Assembly: GCF_001858045.2 (NCBI RefSeq)
Contig: NC_031973.2
Location: forward strand, 13,232,664 to 13,296,663
Length of the DNA stretch: 64,000 nt
Reading direction: 5' to 3'
DNA from: Oreochromis niloticus
Lineage: Eukaryota > Chordata > Actinopteri > Cichliformes > Cichlidae
Shown here: positions 1 to 11,000 of the stretch, piece after piece
How positions within the stretch are numbered: position 1 is the stretch's first letter
Layout: each line of letters begins with the position of its first letter
The notes under the pieces: generated by a model
The model's database searches: none
The model's input: only the letters and a program-made list of their open reading frames with translations
What the model was told of the DNA's origin: nothing
Program-made: the position numbers and the translations under genes

Positions 1-383
1 TGCCAAAATAAATAACTTGCTGCCAGTTGTGTGACTCACTACATACCAGTGTTAACAAAAAACTGAACAGAATTCAAAATGTTCATCAATCAAAAAGTGA
101 TCATGACAGAGAGCTCATCAGCAGTCACCAACGCAAGCCAAAAATAAAAAAATAAGAAAAATCAGGAGTCCGCTTCCATCAAAATCAAATCACTGACATC
201 ATGACTCTGACCTTTGCTGACTACAGTGTGTGCATTATAGCAATCAGTAAAACGAAAGCAAAAACACGAAGTCTTATCGTCTTTTTTTTTCCCCAATCAA
301 GAACAGATCAATGTGAGGGAAGTATCACAAACACTTGAGTCTGACCCTTCCACTAAGATACCCTCAAGTTAAGGTGTCCCTAC
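1..383 (-). other. coasy intron, left edge of window
   Basis: AT-rich intron that would follow coding exon 4. No open frame matching the missing kinase residues was found here, so the next exon is probably off the window. Nothing else recognised. Confidence 0.6.
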
Positions 384-573
384 CTGAACCAAATTCTTCG
401 AGCACTCTGTGGTAGGCTGCTGCATCAGGCTGGTACACCTCATGGCCTAGTTTGTCGCAGTCAATCCAAACTGCACCAAGTGCCTCCAGCTGCTTAGCGA
501 TAGCACTCTTTCCACTGCCGCTGCCCCCTGTCAGACCAATCACATATGGAAGAGGAGGAAGGTGGGCGTTGTC
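384..573 (-). CDS. coasy: coasy coding exon 4 (dephospho-CoA kinase P-loop)
   Basis: Has 63 codons plus one base. It runs from DNAHLPPLPYVIGLTGG to RVLEEFGS, with acceptor TCCCAG and donor GTAGGG. It contains the Walker A motif GGSGSGKS and the following WIDCDKLGHEVY segment, both typical of dephospho-CoA kinase. The next exons are outside the window. Confidence 0.93.
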
Positions 574-3500
574 CTGGGACAGAGGAGACAGGAAATGAAG
601 GGTTTAGGATGTGCAAATAAAATGAGAAAAATCAGCTCCTAAAACTAGTTATACTCTCACCACTGAAAAAACATAACCTATACTACCAGAGTTAAATGAA
701 GCTAACCAGATGCACTCATTTGTGAGCTTGATGATACAATTTCCTGAACATAATATGTTTCACTGCTCATTTCTACCTGTCAAATGAATGAACATGTCAC
801 CTTCAGTATAAAACATTAATGATACCCACAACATACTTTAAAAGATGCTTTGTGTAATATCCACATATTTTCCCACCCATATCACGCAATTCCTGCTACA
901 ACAGTTAAAAGATCGACTCTGTCACATTGTTCTTCACCAGGTTTAATTCTGCTTCTTTGAGTGATTAAAAAGACGCTTCAGAGCACATTCTCACAACTTT
1001 TAAAGAGTCGTGACTGAAAGCTGAACTTCTTTAAAAAGGAACTTTATGTAATAGGAATGAGCTCAACTAACACTGGTGGGTGTGGTCCAGTTATAACGCC
1101 CTTTGTTCACTAAGTCAATAAAAGATTACGAGATGTTCTTCTATAGGCTTGCACTTCTGTGCACTGCAAAAAAACAAACAAACAAAAAAAAACCCCTGAA
1201 TCAAAGGTAGCATGCATATGATGCACCTTTGATGCAGCAGGACCCCATTAATGCCCTAGTTTGGAAAAAAAATAAATAAATATGGTGATAAGAAACAGTT
1301 TTATTATAACTGCAGCTAACTGATCCTTCAACTATACTGAAGTTTTCTCAGTGTGTTTGGACTTGCTGTTTTTGCACCTAAATTCTAAAAATACACACTC
1401 CTAACAAACCTACTTTGGGTGGTGTAAGCAGCGTCCCCAGCAGACGAGCACGCAGACTGGAGGAGCTGATCTTCTCCTCCTCGATCTCTGTGTGGTGGGC
1501 ATCCTTGAGCAACTGGATCTCATGAAGGACAAGAGCTGGAAGACCCTGGTTTAGAAAGTGGAAAGAACAAAATATGAAATATCACATCCTGCAGTAGAAA
1601 TGTTTCTCACAAAATCAGAAAATGGAAGCAAGTGAAAATCCTGTAGCCCTTAATATGAACTGTCCTACTTTGAGGTGAATTTACAAGAGTTGAGTAGTAA
1701 GCCTGTTAAGTGCGTTACATAAAGACAAATCCTCTATAATCAGGGGTGCACATAAGTGGTCCGCAGGTGCGCATTGGCTGTCAAAATAAAAGACGTGCAC
1801 CAGATAAGAAGTTGCAACGCGCGTTTGCGTACATAAGATTTTCTGGAGGAGGACAGACATTTGTTTAGAACTCTTAAAGATGTCGAAGAAGCAAGCTCCT
1901 TTACGCAATTACTTTTGTGCTCCTCCACCTCCAAAGAAATGTCAGAAGGAGTCCGAACCGCAAAAGAAGCGCGTATTCTCGGAAAAGTGGTTGCAGGAGG
2001 TGAGCTGGCTTCAAACAAATGATGAACGCACAGAGATGTGGTGCAGAATATGTCATGAAAATCCCACTCTAGCGGACAAAAACAGTGCCTTTTATATGTA
2101 CGCAAACGCGCGTTGCAACTTCTTATCTGGTGCGCGTCTTTTATTTTGACAGTGAATGCGCACCTGCGGACCACTTATGTGCACCCCTGACTATAATACA
2201 GTATAATACTCTATTGAAGGCAATCATTGGACTGACCCATACTCTGAATAATGAAAGTCCAAAGAACTCAGTGAAGATCTATGAAGGAGATTTGTGGGTG
2301 CAAGCTTGAAAGGTCTCTTGTTGCCCTTTCATCACATCAAAACTGGTTTTGGAATAGATAAAGCAGGCTAACATTAACCCTCTGAAATGGCATTGCCAAA
2401 GCCCAGACTTTAACGCTATTGTAAATTATTTTTTGACTATGCTTAGAAGCAGAGTCCGTGTCAGGAAACCAACAGATTTAAATGAACTGTATCGAATCTG
2501 CCAAGAGGACCGGTCAAATATCCAGCCTGAAGCTTGCTGATTGCTACCAAAAACATCTGGCTGAGATGGAACTTTTGACAAGAACTATTAATAAATATGT
2601 CTAAATAATTTAGCAGTATCGAAAGGGCCTTTGTGGGCATTTTTTTTAATGGTAGAAGGAATGGAGAGCTATCTGCTACTGGGAAAGTAGAAGAAAAAAC
2701 AAATGCTACACACGCACACACACACACACACACACACACTTGTTTACAAAAAAATCTTGAAGTTTCAACACAAAACAGTATTTACTGTCAATTTCCTGAC
2801 TTACATTCTCAATGCGTTTCTTGTTCACAGCCTCCCCACCCTTTCTAGTCTCCTCGCTGACCACAATGCACTCCAGCAGGGGGTCAACAATAGAGACTCC
2901 AAAGGGGTCATCAAGAGGCACAACCTCCACCTGCAGAGAGGGCTTGACGTCTTGGAGGAACTCCTGTAGTCTCTGGACTCGAACAGAGTAGGGCTCAATC
3001 AGCTCCTTTAGCACTTTTTCTGAAACCAGGAGGAAAACAATGTCAGGTGGATTTTAACATATGACTGAAATATGAGATGTCAGTCTCAGAAACATAACTA
3101 CTCACTTTTAAGCATTGCATGGTCACACAAGCCAATCAGGAACCTTCTATTGGCCAGCAGGCAAGAGATACTAAGTAGAGTCTTGTGGGCCCCATGGAGT
3201 CGATCAAATGTCCCCCCTACCACCACGTCATTGTAAGTCTGCAGCGGCTCTGCCTTTTCTTGCTGTGCTTCAGGCACATCCTCCTCCTGCAATTTCATTA
3301 GCTCTGGGTGAAGCAGCACTGAAGGCAGGCCAGGTCTACAGGCATAGCAGTGGCCGGTGTAACTCTGCAAGCACTGAGTGACCTGATGGGTCTGACTGGG
3401 GTCCTGGAGAGCAAAGTCTGTTAGCACCACCTCCGGTGAGTGAGACAGAGCCTGTGGTGTGGGGAAGGGGCTGTTTGGGGTCGTGGCTCCGCTGCATGCG

Positions 3501-3787
3501 ACTGACTGAGCGCGAACATTAGTCAGCAAAACGCAAACATCCAAGTGCCCGCACACATCAGCTGCATTACTGTACAGGCGGGTAATGAGATTAGACAGGT
3601 CCACCGCTGGTGGAATGAAAACTGGCCGAGGCTGGCTCCCACTTCCCAGATTCAACCCAGGATGGAGGTGGACATAGAGCGTCCGCTCGACTCGCTGAGC
3701 AGCTGAGCTGAGCACCGGAGCGATGCGTAAGGGAAGGGTGTGGAGAGGAGACGTCAGGACAAGGATGCCTGTGCTGAACATGGACAT
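384..3787 (-). CDS. coasy: coasy gene, coding span (4 coding exons seen, 3' part beyond left edge)
   Basis: Bifunctional coenzyme A synthase, catalysing the last two steps of CoA synthesis: 4'-phosphopantetheine adenylyltransferase, then dephospho-CoA kinase. Joined coding exons 3106-3787, 2805-3019, 1414-1545 and 384-573 give about 406 residues of a protein that is about 564 long in human. Visible are an N-terminal region similar to human COASY (start MSMFSTG), the nucleotidyltransferase motif GGTFDRLHGAHK near residues 191-202, the second nucleotidyltransferase motif KISSSSLRARLLG, and the kinase P-loop GLTGGSGSGKS near residues 356-366. The first ATG in frame after a likely 3' splice site (CCACAG) is at 3787; a second ATG two codons later (3781) is equally possible. 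The rest of the kinase domain must lie to the left of base 1. No broken frame or missing key residue is seen. The family assignment is secure; exon ends are inferred from splice consensus. Confidence 0.95.
574..1413 (-). other. coasy intron between coding exons 3 and 4
   Basis: Plain AT-rich intron of 840 bases with short A runs near 1168-1195 and 1265-1280. I see no gene, known RNA or recognisable transposon in it. Confidence 0.6.
1414..1545 (-). CDS. coasy: coasy coding exon 3 (end of PPAT domain)
   Basis: Has 44 codons in phase 0, from GLPALVLHEIQLLKD to TPPK, with acceptor ACCAG and donor GTAGGT. It carries the KISSSSLRARLLG motif, the second nucleotidyltransferase signature. The first residues differ from the human protein, but the rest aligns without gaps. 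Confidence 0.92.
1741..2189 (+). mobile_element. Non-autonomous hAT element with ~95-bp terminal inverted repeats
   Basis: The ends are inverted copies beginning CAGGGGTGCACATAAGTGG. The first 95 bases of each side match with about three differences. Flanks are TCTATAAT on the left and ACTATAAT on the right, an 8-base target duplication with one change, typical of hAT elements. The middle carries an open frame from 1880 (MSKKQAPLRNYF...) with KWLQEVSWLQ and WCRICHENP, which resembles the N-terminal zinc finger of hAT transposases and runs into the right repeat. It looks like an internally deleted copy that kept only the 5' part of a transposase. It lies in a coasy intron with the open frame antisense to the gene. 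Confidence 0.85.
2338..2606 (+). pseudogene. Tc1/mariner-like transposase C-terminal remnant
   Basis: Reading with stops and one frame change gives WHCQSPDFNAIVNYF (the decayed SPDLNPIE catalytic region), then KPTDLNELYRICQED and YQKHLAEMELL. These follow the order of the C-terminal third of fish Tc1 transposases. The catalytic Glu has been replaced by Val (DFNAIV). No terminal repeats were seen, so this is a dead fragment. Confidence 0.75.
2708..2739. repeat. CA microsatellite
   Basis: About 16 CA units with one G interruption near the start, lying close to the donor side of coasy coding exon 2. Confidence 0.95.
2805..3019 (-). CDS. coasy: coasy coding exon 2 (PPAT domain)
   Basis: The acceptor TTTCAG is followed by 2 bases completing a Lys codon and then 71 codons, starting KVLKELIEPYS and ending EAVNKKRIEN before the donor GTAAGT. 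VVSEETRKGG is the conserved adenylyltransferase segment. The intron separating it from the previous exon is only 86 bases. Confidence 0.93.
3106..3787 (-). CDS. coasy: coasy coding exon 1 (N-terminal region and start of PPAT domain)
   Basis: Contains 227 codons plus one base. It begins MSMFSTGILVLTSPL, close to the human N terminus, and ends ...DHAMLK before the donor GTGAGT (phase 1). It carries the GGTFDRLHGAHK nucleotide-binding motif of the adenylyltransferase. The open frame extends upstream only through a GTG, so the true start is the ATG at 3787 or 3781. Confidence 0.93.
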
Positions 3788-4578
3788 GTTACCTGTGGAT
3801 GTCACAGAGATTCAGAGTCCTTGGGAAGTCACTGGATAGGGGTGGCTAAACACTGGAAGGGATGGAAAGAGAAAGACGGTTAAAAAAACCCAACAACAAC
3901 AAAAAAAAATCTGCGTCTGAGACTGTAAAGTAAAAATTCCATATTAGAATTAAATTACAGCAAAAAAAATTAAAAAAAATAAAAATTTCAAGCTACAGCA
4001 CACTTGCACCAATATATGAGTAATCCTTGTTTCCTCATCAGTTGATACACTTATGATATCAATTTAAAAATCCTACTTTGTGAACAAAGCTGGGTGTCTA
4101 AGTCGTTCACTCACGACTTATTGGAGGGTTTGGGATTACTGAGTTTTGCTATGGCTAAAAATTGGAGAGCAGTCAGACAGCGTTTCAACTGCAGATAACA
4201 TTATCAACACCCGTCCTACGTCCTCGGTTATGTTTACCTGATGCAATGAGTTGCAATAATGGAATGATTTACAAGCTCTGACAAGAGTTACTTAAAAACC
4301 CTCACTTCAGATGAGGCTGCTTCTCAGCAGTTACTCTGTAACAGGTTAACACTGAGACGTGTCTGTGCAATAAAACCCATTTGGGTCAAGAGCCAAATAG
4401 CTGCTGGTGATCATCCCACCCACAAGCGACATGACTGGGCAGACAATGAACCACTTCCAGAAAGTGACCAATCACACAAGGCACTAATACACAGTTTCTA
4501 ACACTCATTTCTGGTTGTAATCTTTCCACACAGGTACATTACAGTTCCTACACCAACTGCTGACTTTAAGATGCAATG

Positions 4579-5388
4579 TCAAGTTGTACCACACTTGCAG
4601 GCGTAGGTGCCAACCATCTGGTCCATGGTGTCTATACTTCCTTTGGCTTGTTGTAGAATGTGATCAATTAATACATTGTGCTGAGGAGTACAACAGTTTC
4701 CCTTTTCTTTCTGACATAGCTGACTATGGTAAGGCTGCCATTGAATCCAACCTCTGTGTTGTAAACTTCCCAGGATGAGGAAGGATGGAAGGATATCTGC
4801 CTTGTCCCATTGTAGTTCCCACAATAGTGTCTCCAGAAGACACTGCGCAAGAGGCACACTGGAGAAAAAGTCATCTGTGGGCATGTTGTGTCTTGTGCTT
4901 CTGAGTTTACTCCACAACCCCTGGACAACATTTTCTCTCAGCTTTTTCTGAACTTCTTCCCCCATGTAAAATATTCCAAATATTATATAGCGGATGTTGG
5001 CATCACAAATGCAAAAGAGTTTCAGGCCATACTTGACGGACTTGTTTGGCATCTACTATGGAAATTTTGACTCCCCGTGAATGCCACAAGTTGACCATCT
5101 AGGGTGGCACAATCACTGGGGATGAACACTGTCTGAATGATGAATGAATACTGTCTGTTAATTCTTGCTGTGAAAAATAATCTTCTTACCACTTATGGAA
5201 GTTTGGTGTAGTAATACAACAATGACAATTTTGTAAAAATGTTTAAAAGGTAAGTTAAAAATGTAAATGGCATGACATTAAAAACATGTTTTTGAGGAAT
5301 AGCTGGAACATGAAATGCAAACAACTTGTCATTAATTAGATATTGCAAGAAAACATCCTGACCGGGTCATTTGTGACCCACTAATGGG
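4579..5388 (-). pseudogene. piggyBac-type transposase remnant with right terminus
   Basis: On the minus strand the frame 5052-4579 begins MPNKSVKYGLKLFCICDA and ends GSIDTMDQMVGTYACK. These are hallmark blocks of the DDE_Tnp_1_7 (piggyBac/PGBD) fold. Between them lie MPTDDFFSSVPLAQ and, in another frame (4931-4668), TIVSYVRKKRETVVLLSTMY, showing at least one frameshift. The N-terminal half is missing. The right end reads AATGGG followed by TTAA at 5389-5392, fitting a piggyBac end and its TTAA target. No matching left end was found. It is a dead copy in the coasy leader region. Confidence 0.85.
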
Positions 5389-5519
5389 TTAAAGTTGTTC
5401 AATGTTAAGCCACTGTGACTGCAGCGAGCTGGCCACAGCAACTGTCTGAGCTAGTTTCCATCTGTATATATAGTTGGACTTGTGATTAACTTATCTGTGT
5501 TCGAAGCTAGCTAGCTAGA

Positions 5520-5557
5520 TGCAACACTATAGCAGCACTGGCTGCTATAGTGTTGCA
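5520..5557. repeat. Perfect 17-bp inverted repeat with 4-base loop
   Basis: Arms TGCAACACTATAGCAGC and its exact reverse complement are separated by ACTG. No mismatch occurs over 17 pairs. It is too short for a typical microRNA precursor. Function unknown. Confidence 0.9.
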
Positions 5558-5639
5558 ATCATACTCCTCACGATCCTAAGATATCGCAATAGAAACTATG
5601 TTGTTCCAGACGTTTGGTACGGCCTGTACATGCAGCTAG

Positions 5640-5642
<3 letters not shown>

Positions 5643-5672
<30 letters not shown>
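5643..5672. repeat. Run of 30 A
   Basis: Uninterrupted A tract (T on the coasy strand), about 45 bases inside the proposed leader intron from the donor at 5718. On the minus strand it is a long poly-T. Confidence 0.95.
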
Positions 5673-5674
<2 letters not shown>

Positions 5675-5717
5675 GTTCCCAACTGACAGTTTGGCTGACC
5701 GTCTAACAGCAGCTTAC

Positions 5718-5990
5718 CTGTATGTAGCAGATCTAAAGCGCCGTGAAGAGCGTCAGAGTCGAGCCGTACTGATGTGGAGGTGCACGCATATTTACTGGAG
5801 AGCTCGTTTACCTGTCACTTTTAAGCGAGAAGCTGCCTCATCCCGTTCAGTCCTGTGCAAACTGCTAAGAACCCACTAGTGGAAGTCACTCGCACGTGAA
5901 CAGGGTTTTGTAGTCACGTGATAGCTCCTGGGCACTGGATTGGATGAAAGGCTACAGAGTCGTTGAAAGGAAGCCACGGTCAAGTGACCA
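5718..5990 (-). promoter_or_regulatory. coasy: Probable coasy promoter and non-coding first exon
   Basis: On the minus strand a consensus donor (ATACAG|GTAAGC) ends at 5718, and a second weaker one lies near 5817. Upstream sit two CACGTG E-boxes (5893-5898 and 5915-5920, the latter inside TCACGTGA) and a CCAAT box on the minus strand (5939-5943). The block is richer in GC than the AT-rich sequence on its right. E-boxes of the TCACGTGA type bind USF/TFE-class factors. The start site is not defined, and the exon is inferred from the donor and the distance to coding exon 1. Confidence 0.45.
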
Positions 5991-7920
5991 AGGCAACGAT
6001 TTTTTTTCAGCCGTGAACTCTAAAAAATTGAAGGTATTTCACTGCTTTAGGTATTTATTTATTTTAAATTTATTATAAAATATATTTTATTTTTATTTTA
6101 AATTTTCATATTTATTTAATTAAATAATTACTAAAAATATATATATATTTAAAAATTGCTTTTTAAATGTTTTAATATTTATTACATTTTCAATTGATTT
6201 CCTCGTTTTAGTTTTTTTATTGGTTGGTTTTGTTTTTGTTCTGTTTTTATTATCTCAAGTGTCACTTTTGGTCTTTTTAAATTATCATCATAAAACCCTA
6301 AAATCAGAGTCAAGATATAAGAATCTTAAAGTAAGTATAAGAATACAAAGGCAACAGTTTGTGAAGGTGTCCCGTCTCACATACTCAAATACAAAGGGAG
6401 GATTTGAATGCCAAATGTGACCAAAGTGAAAAAGACTTTATTTTATCTTAGTCTTGTAACTAGATTATATTATTGTTTGGGTTTCATTCCCCCCCCCCCC
6501 AGAAATTTAGTTTGAATTTGTCTTTTGTTTAAACCTAATTTTACTTTTTAGTTGAGCTTTAGTTTGCTATAAACAGTAGTAACATATTCTGTGGATGTAA
6601 TATATTGTATTAAACAGTGTGGAAAGTAACTTAATACATTTACTCAAGGGTTGCATCTCAAAGGGAAATACTGTCAAGTTTCTTTCCCACACTGATATGG
6701 TAATTTAACTGTTCAACAGTCCTGGGTCTTCCTTGTCATATTTTTAGTTTCATGATATTCCAGATATTTCTACTGATGAAAGGTTTGGACTGCAGACAGG
6801 CCAGCAGCATGCCCTCTTCTACTATGAAGTCATGCTGTTTTAATTTATGTAATATGTAGTTGTTACATAATAGCAAATACTATCAATTTTAATGTAATAT
6901 TTATATGAAATGCTAAACAAACAACATAAAAGTTAGATTAAGCACAACAGATACAGAAACAAGAATACAAATATTTAGACTGAAATTTGCCTGTTAATGA
7001 AGTGTGCCGACGCACCCATGTTCCACCTCTAATAGACCAATTTGTCATTAGTTAGTTTAACTTTTGGCAAAACCAGTATTTTTAATTATTTTCATTGCTT
7101 AGTTTCCTTTGGTCACCTTAAAAAAAATGAGGCAGAAGTTGTCAATAAATTTAATATTATAATGAAAAATAAAACATTCAACTTATTCAGTTATAAACTG
7201 CAGAACTAACTTTGATGTAAATTGTTCCTATTAAACGAATTATACAAATGTTTGACTGAAGTGGCAGGTTTAATTATGTACAATTTATCAAATGTGAACT
7301 TAGCACTTTTTACAAGCTCAAGATGTCTTAAAAAATTAACAAACAAGAGAATCTATTACAAAGAATGAGACAAACACTCTTGAGGGATATCTTTCTTTAT
7401 GTTTCAAATTATATTTTGAGGCCAACAATTTACTTTTACAAAAATAATAAAAAAAAGAAAAAAAAGAAAATGAAATGTTTCTGTAAGGTAGAAAGAGTTG
7501 CATGATGATGCCCTCAAGTTTGGTGGGCAGAGGCTTTGCATAAGTAGCAAAAAAGAAATACCAACACAAATGAAAAATAACAGGTTCAAGTAAAAAGTTT
7601 AGTCATAACAAAGTTACACCATAGTCTGGTGGCAACTCTTGGACATTAAGACGGTTGTTGAGTTTAATTTTTGGTCAGAGGAGTCAAACTGAGCCTACGG
7701 GACCAGTTCCTCTAATGACTTCTCCACAAATAAAAAGTGCTCAGTCAGACTCAAAAAACTACTTAGAAATATAAGTTGGCACTGAAATGTGCAAGAAATC
7801 GAAAATTTGAAATTTATGATGGTAAACCTGCAGGATTGGGCATGACATCTTCAGTGGATGCTCATAAACATTGAGAGACGTGTTCTGCTCAGTTTAATGC
7901 ATCAAGCCCGTTGACATGTA
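5991..7920. other. AT-rich spacer between coasy and zdhhc6, including probable zdhhc6 3' UTR
   Basis: Very AT-rich DNA, with a near-pure A/T block at 6040-6180. There is no credible open frame. The part next to 7920 should be the zdhhc6 3' UTR on the minus strand. ATTAAA-like signals on that strand (TTTAAT around 7150 and 7269) are candidates for its poly(A) signal, but none is decisive. A run of C lies at 6490-6500. Confidence 0.55.
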
Positions 7921-8021
7921 TTAATTAACTTTTTTATCACTGGTGGCATCACTTGCTGCTGTGTCATAATGGCACTTCTCCACACATCGTCTTGGAAACC
8001 ATCCTCTTACACGCTCTCCAG
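7921..8021 (-). CDS. zdhhc6: zdhhc6 coding exon 10 (C terminus, KKXX signal, stop)
   Basis: The acceptor ATTAAG is followed by AGERVRGWFPRRCVEKC, then a variable tail ending SDKKVN and a TAA stop at 7921-7923. The last four residues, KKVN, form a dilysine ER-retrieval signal; human ZDHHC6 ends in a KKXX of the same kind. Confidence 0.93.
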
Positions 8022-11000
8022 CTTAATGCCAAAAGAAACAGAAAGTTCCACATTTGTTACAGTGACTTTAAAAACACTTTGTTACAGTGATTTTGAAAAT
8101 TCAACGGGACAATAATTCCTTACCTCTCACTTCCTCCTCACTCAAAACTTTATCTCCATACATCCACCATCTAAAGGGATAAATTACAGTTTAAAAAAAA
8201 TTACTCATCAAATACCTATAAACCTTATTAGCCTGTGGGGCCAGGTTCACCCCTTAAAGGCTGCACTAAGGTATGTGGTGTACTATGAATCAGCAGCTGG
8301 AGGAGAGGCATTTACAGGTCAAAACCTGTTTGACTTCTGTGTTAATCCCAGTTTTTCCATAATGCACTCGGAAAACCAAGGTTGCAAGTGGAACGAAATT
8401 AGCAACTGGCTGACTGCTAGGATCTGCTTGGGAGGAGTGACTGTAAATGATGTGGTCTATTTATGATCAAGCTGTGGAATCTGTCACTCAGACCCAAATG
8501 GACCACACTCAAAATCAAACACCAAACAGGAAACAGTAGTTCTGTGCAGACAAACTTACTTGGTACCACGAGTAGCCAGAATGGTATCCCCCTTGCAGAG
8601 AGGGATCCTGGGCTCCTCGGTGCAGGGGGTTCTAAAAAAAGTTTGTAAACCCTTGCTGAGAGGGCAGCAAGCTCCATTATAATCCTCTACTGCCCGGTAC
8701 TGGACCTGCTGGTCAAGGCAAATATGATACATGGTTATTCTACTGCCCTGAACGTCAGTTAAAAGTTAATTATGTATGTGTAAAAAGTCTTTAATTTTAG
8801 TGCATTAAAACATCTGACAAATTTCACAGTACTGATTATAAGATCTACACTATATGAAAGGTATTTGTTAATTTCATTCTCTATGGTGTATTGCATTGTT
8901 ACAAGCTAAGATGTAGCTCATCAGTTTCCTGACATGATATGATTATAAATATGATCCTAAGTGTTTATTTAGTATCAATCCCTAGTACTTCAGCATGAAA
9001 ATACACTCTTCTTGACCTGTATGTTTTGCTTGTTGCACACACTGCATAAGCCAAATTCATGCAATCATAAATAAACCCCTAAGAACACTTGACAGTTATG
9101 TGCATTTAAAACTACAGTCTTATCACATTTTGATTTAGTGGAAAAGTATTTATTCTTTAACTTTCTCTGGTGATAGAAACACAACACAAAGGTTAATGGA
9201 TAATAGTATGAATGGAGAATAATACACTGGCAAGCAGATCTCACAAACATTTCAGACACAATCAAATCTTGTCCTTGCACACAGAATGCATCTGGTGGTT
9301 ACTTACACTTCTCACTCGTTTATCAGCTTTCTGTTTCAGTTGCTCAATCTGTGTAAGGAGAAATAACAGGTACAAACATTATCTATAAACTGAACTTTTA
9401 TAAGAAATGTCTAATGAGTCCTCACTGAATCTATGGAGTTATAGGATGTTAAACAAACAAAAACATGTTTTTTCTAATTTTATGACAGAACAGTAACAAA
9501 CAAAACACAATCAGCAATGTCTACATTACTCAACTCAACCTACAGTTAAGGTGTGCTGGTGACACTTGGGATGGACTGGCCATACAATGCCATCGCCTCT
9601 GGGTGTCCCTGACCACGTGAAGACTTGTTTAAAATTCAGCCAGCGGCTGCCGAGGTCGTAAGGGAAGATGAACTCCTCCCCTGTTTGGTAGTGCTGTATT
9701 CTGTCTTTGGCCTATTAAAAAGAAAGACAAGCAAACCAAGAAAACACATTTTCTAGTACTGTCATAGGGTACTATAACATGTGTGTCTCGGTCATTTTTA
9801 AATATGAAGTACTGCAATGATCAAATGCAAAACAAAACAAACTACTTTTAAATCCCTCAGTATTGCGTGAATATAAAAATCACATTAACATCCCAGATTA
9901 CCGTTTGTGAATCAAGAGAAAAAGACACTGATATCTCAAAATGTTATCAGGAATCAAAGTCACGGGAATTCAAGCAGAGACATTCTGACCTTTTCCTCTA
10001 TCCACGACTCGATTGAAGTCTTATTTCGAAGGATGACTTTCATCTGAAAAGGACAGACATTCATTATCAGAGTCAGCAATCTCTCAGCCTATATTTCCTT
10101 AAATAAACTGCTTTGTTATTGGAGTATTGATTGGAGCTGGATATATACTACACATGTTCAAGCTTTAAACTTATAAAATCGGTTTCACTCTTTCTTGCTT
10201 GAGAAATTTCAGGTACCATCCATTTATTACAGCTATTTAGTTTATCTTTTTTATGCTATGGACTGTCTTTCTTTCTCCCTTTATGTTATGTTAACCATTT
10301 TTGTTACATTATTTGCAAATAAATAGGTAGGCGTATGGATCCATGCATTTGTAGAATTATAACACAGTTTTACTTCTGATACGCCTACACACGCCAGAAT
10401 ATGCTCTCTGGTCAGATCTTCACCAGATGCTTTCCAAACTGCTCTTGTCTTGAAGTGAAAACATGGCTTGCAAGATGTAATGTGGCTTTGTAGGATTATG
10501 AGTAAATAATCAGACAAATGTCTCTTTTTTTTTAACCAAAAGCTTGTTAAGTTTGCAAAACTTAAGAAAAACTCACCTGTATAACGAAAAGCATACCAAC
10601 GGCAATAGTGGTGCCAAGTGCCAAACCTAAGGCAAAGAGTGTAGCAGCGAAGGCAGGCACACTGAAGGGCATGAGGGGCTGAAATTGACGCACAGCACTC
10701 ATGTCAATCCTTACAGTACTCCAGCCGAATGATATCTGCAGTGAGGAAAGAGGAAACAGCTTTATTAGCCTGGTGGGGGTTCGGCCTAGAACTGTGATAA
10801 CAGGACATCAAAAGCTTGGTGGGGCGAGCTAAGGTGACAGCTCACCCTCTCATACAGCTGTGTGTACATAGTCATAATGAAGATAACGGCAGCGTGTGAG
10901 CAACCCAGTGGAGCTAGGAGCAGGAAGCTGGTGAAGTAGGCGTGGTTCAAGTGGCCACAGCAGTTGTTGATCCAGGGGCAGTGGTGGTCCATTTTCATCA

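Larger units (their letters stand above)
1546..2804 (-). other. coasy intron between coding exons 2 and 3, mostly transposon-derived
   Basis: This 1,259-base intron holds a complete short hAT element (1741-2189), a decayed Tc1-like transposase end (2338-2606) and a CA microsatellite (2708-2739). Little other sequence is left, so the larger size of this intron is mainly due to insertions. Confidence 0.7.
3788..5717 (-). other. Probable coasy leader intron
   Basis: This stretch separates the first coding exon from the probable non-coding first exon. It holds a piggyBac transposase remnant (4579-5388), a perfect 17-bp hairpin (5520-5557) and a run of 30 A (5643-5672). No coding exon of coasy was recognised in it. 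That it is an intron is an inference from the donor at 5718. Confidence 0.5.

Noticed and set aside
1..383. Search for the next coasy kinase exon
   Set aside because: No minus-strand segment here resembles the remaining dephospho-CoA kinase sequence with proper splice sites.
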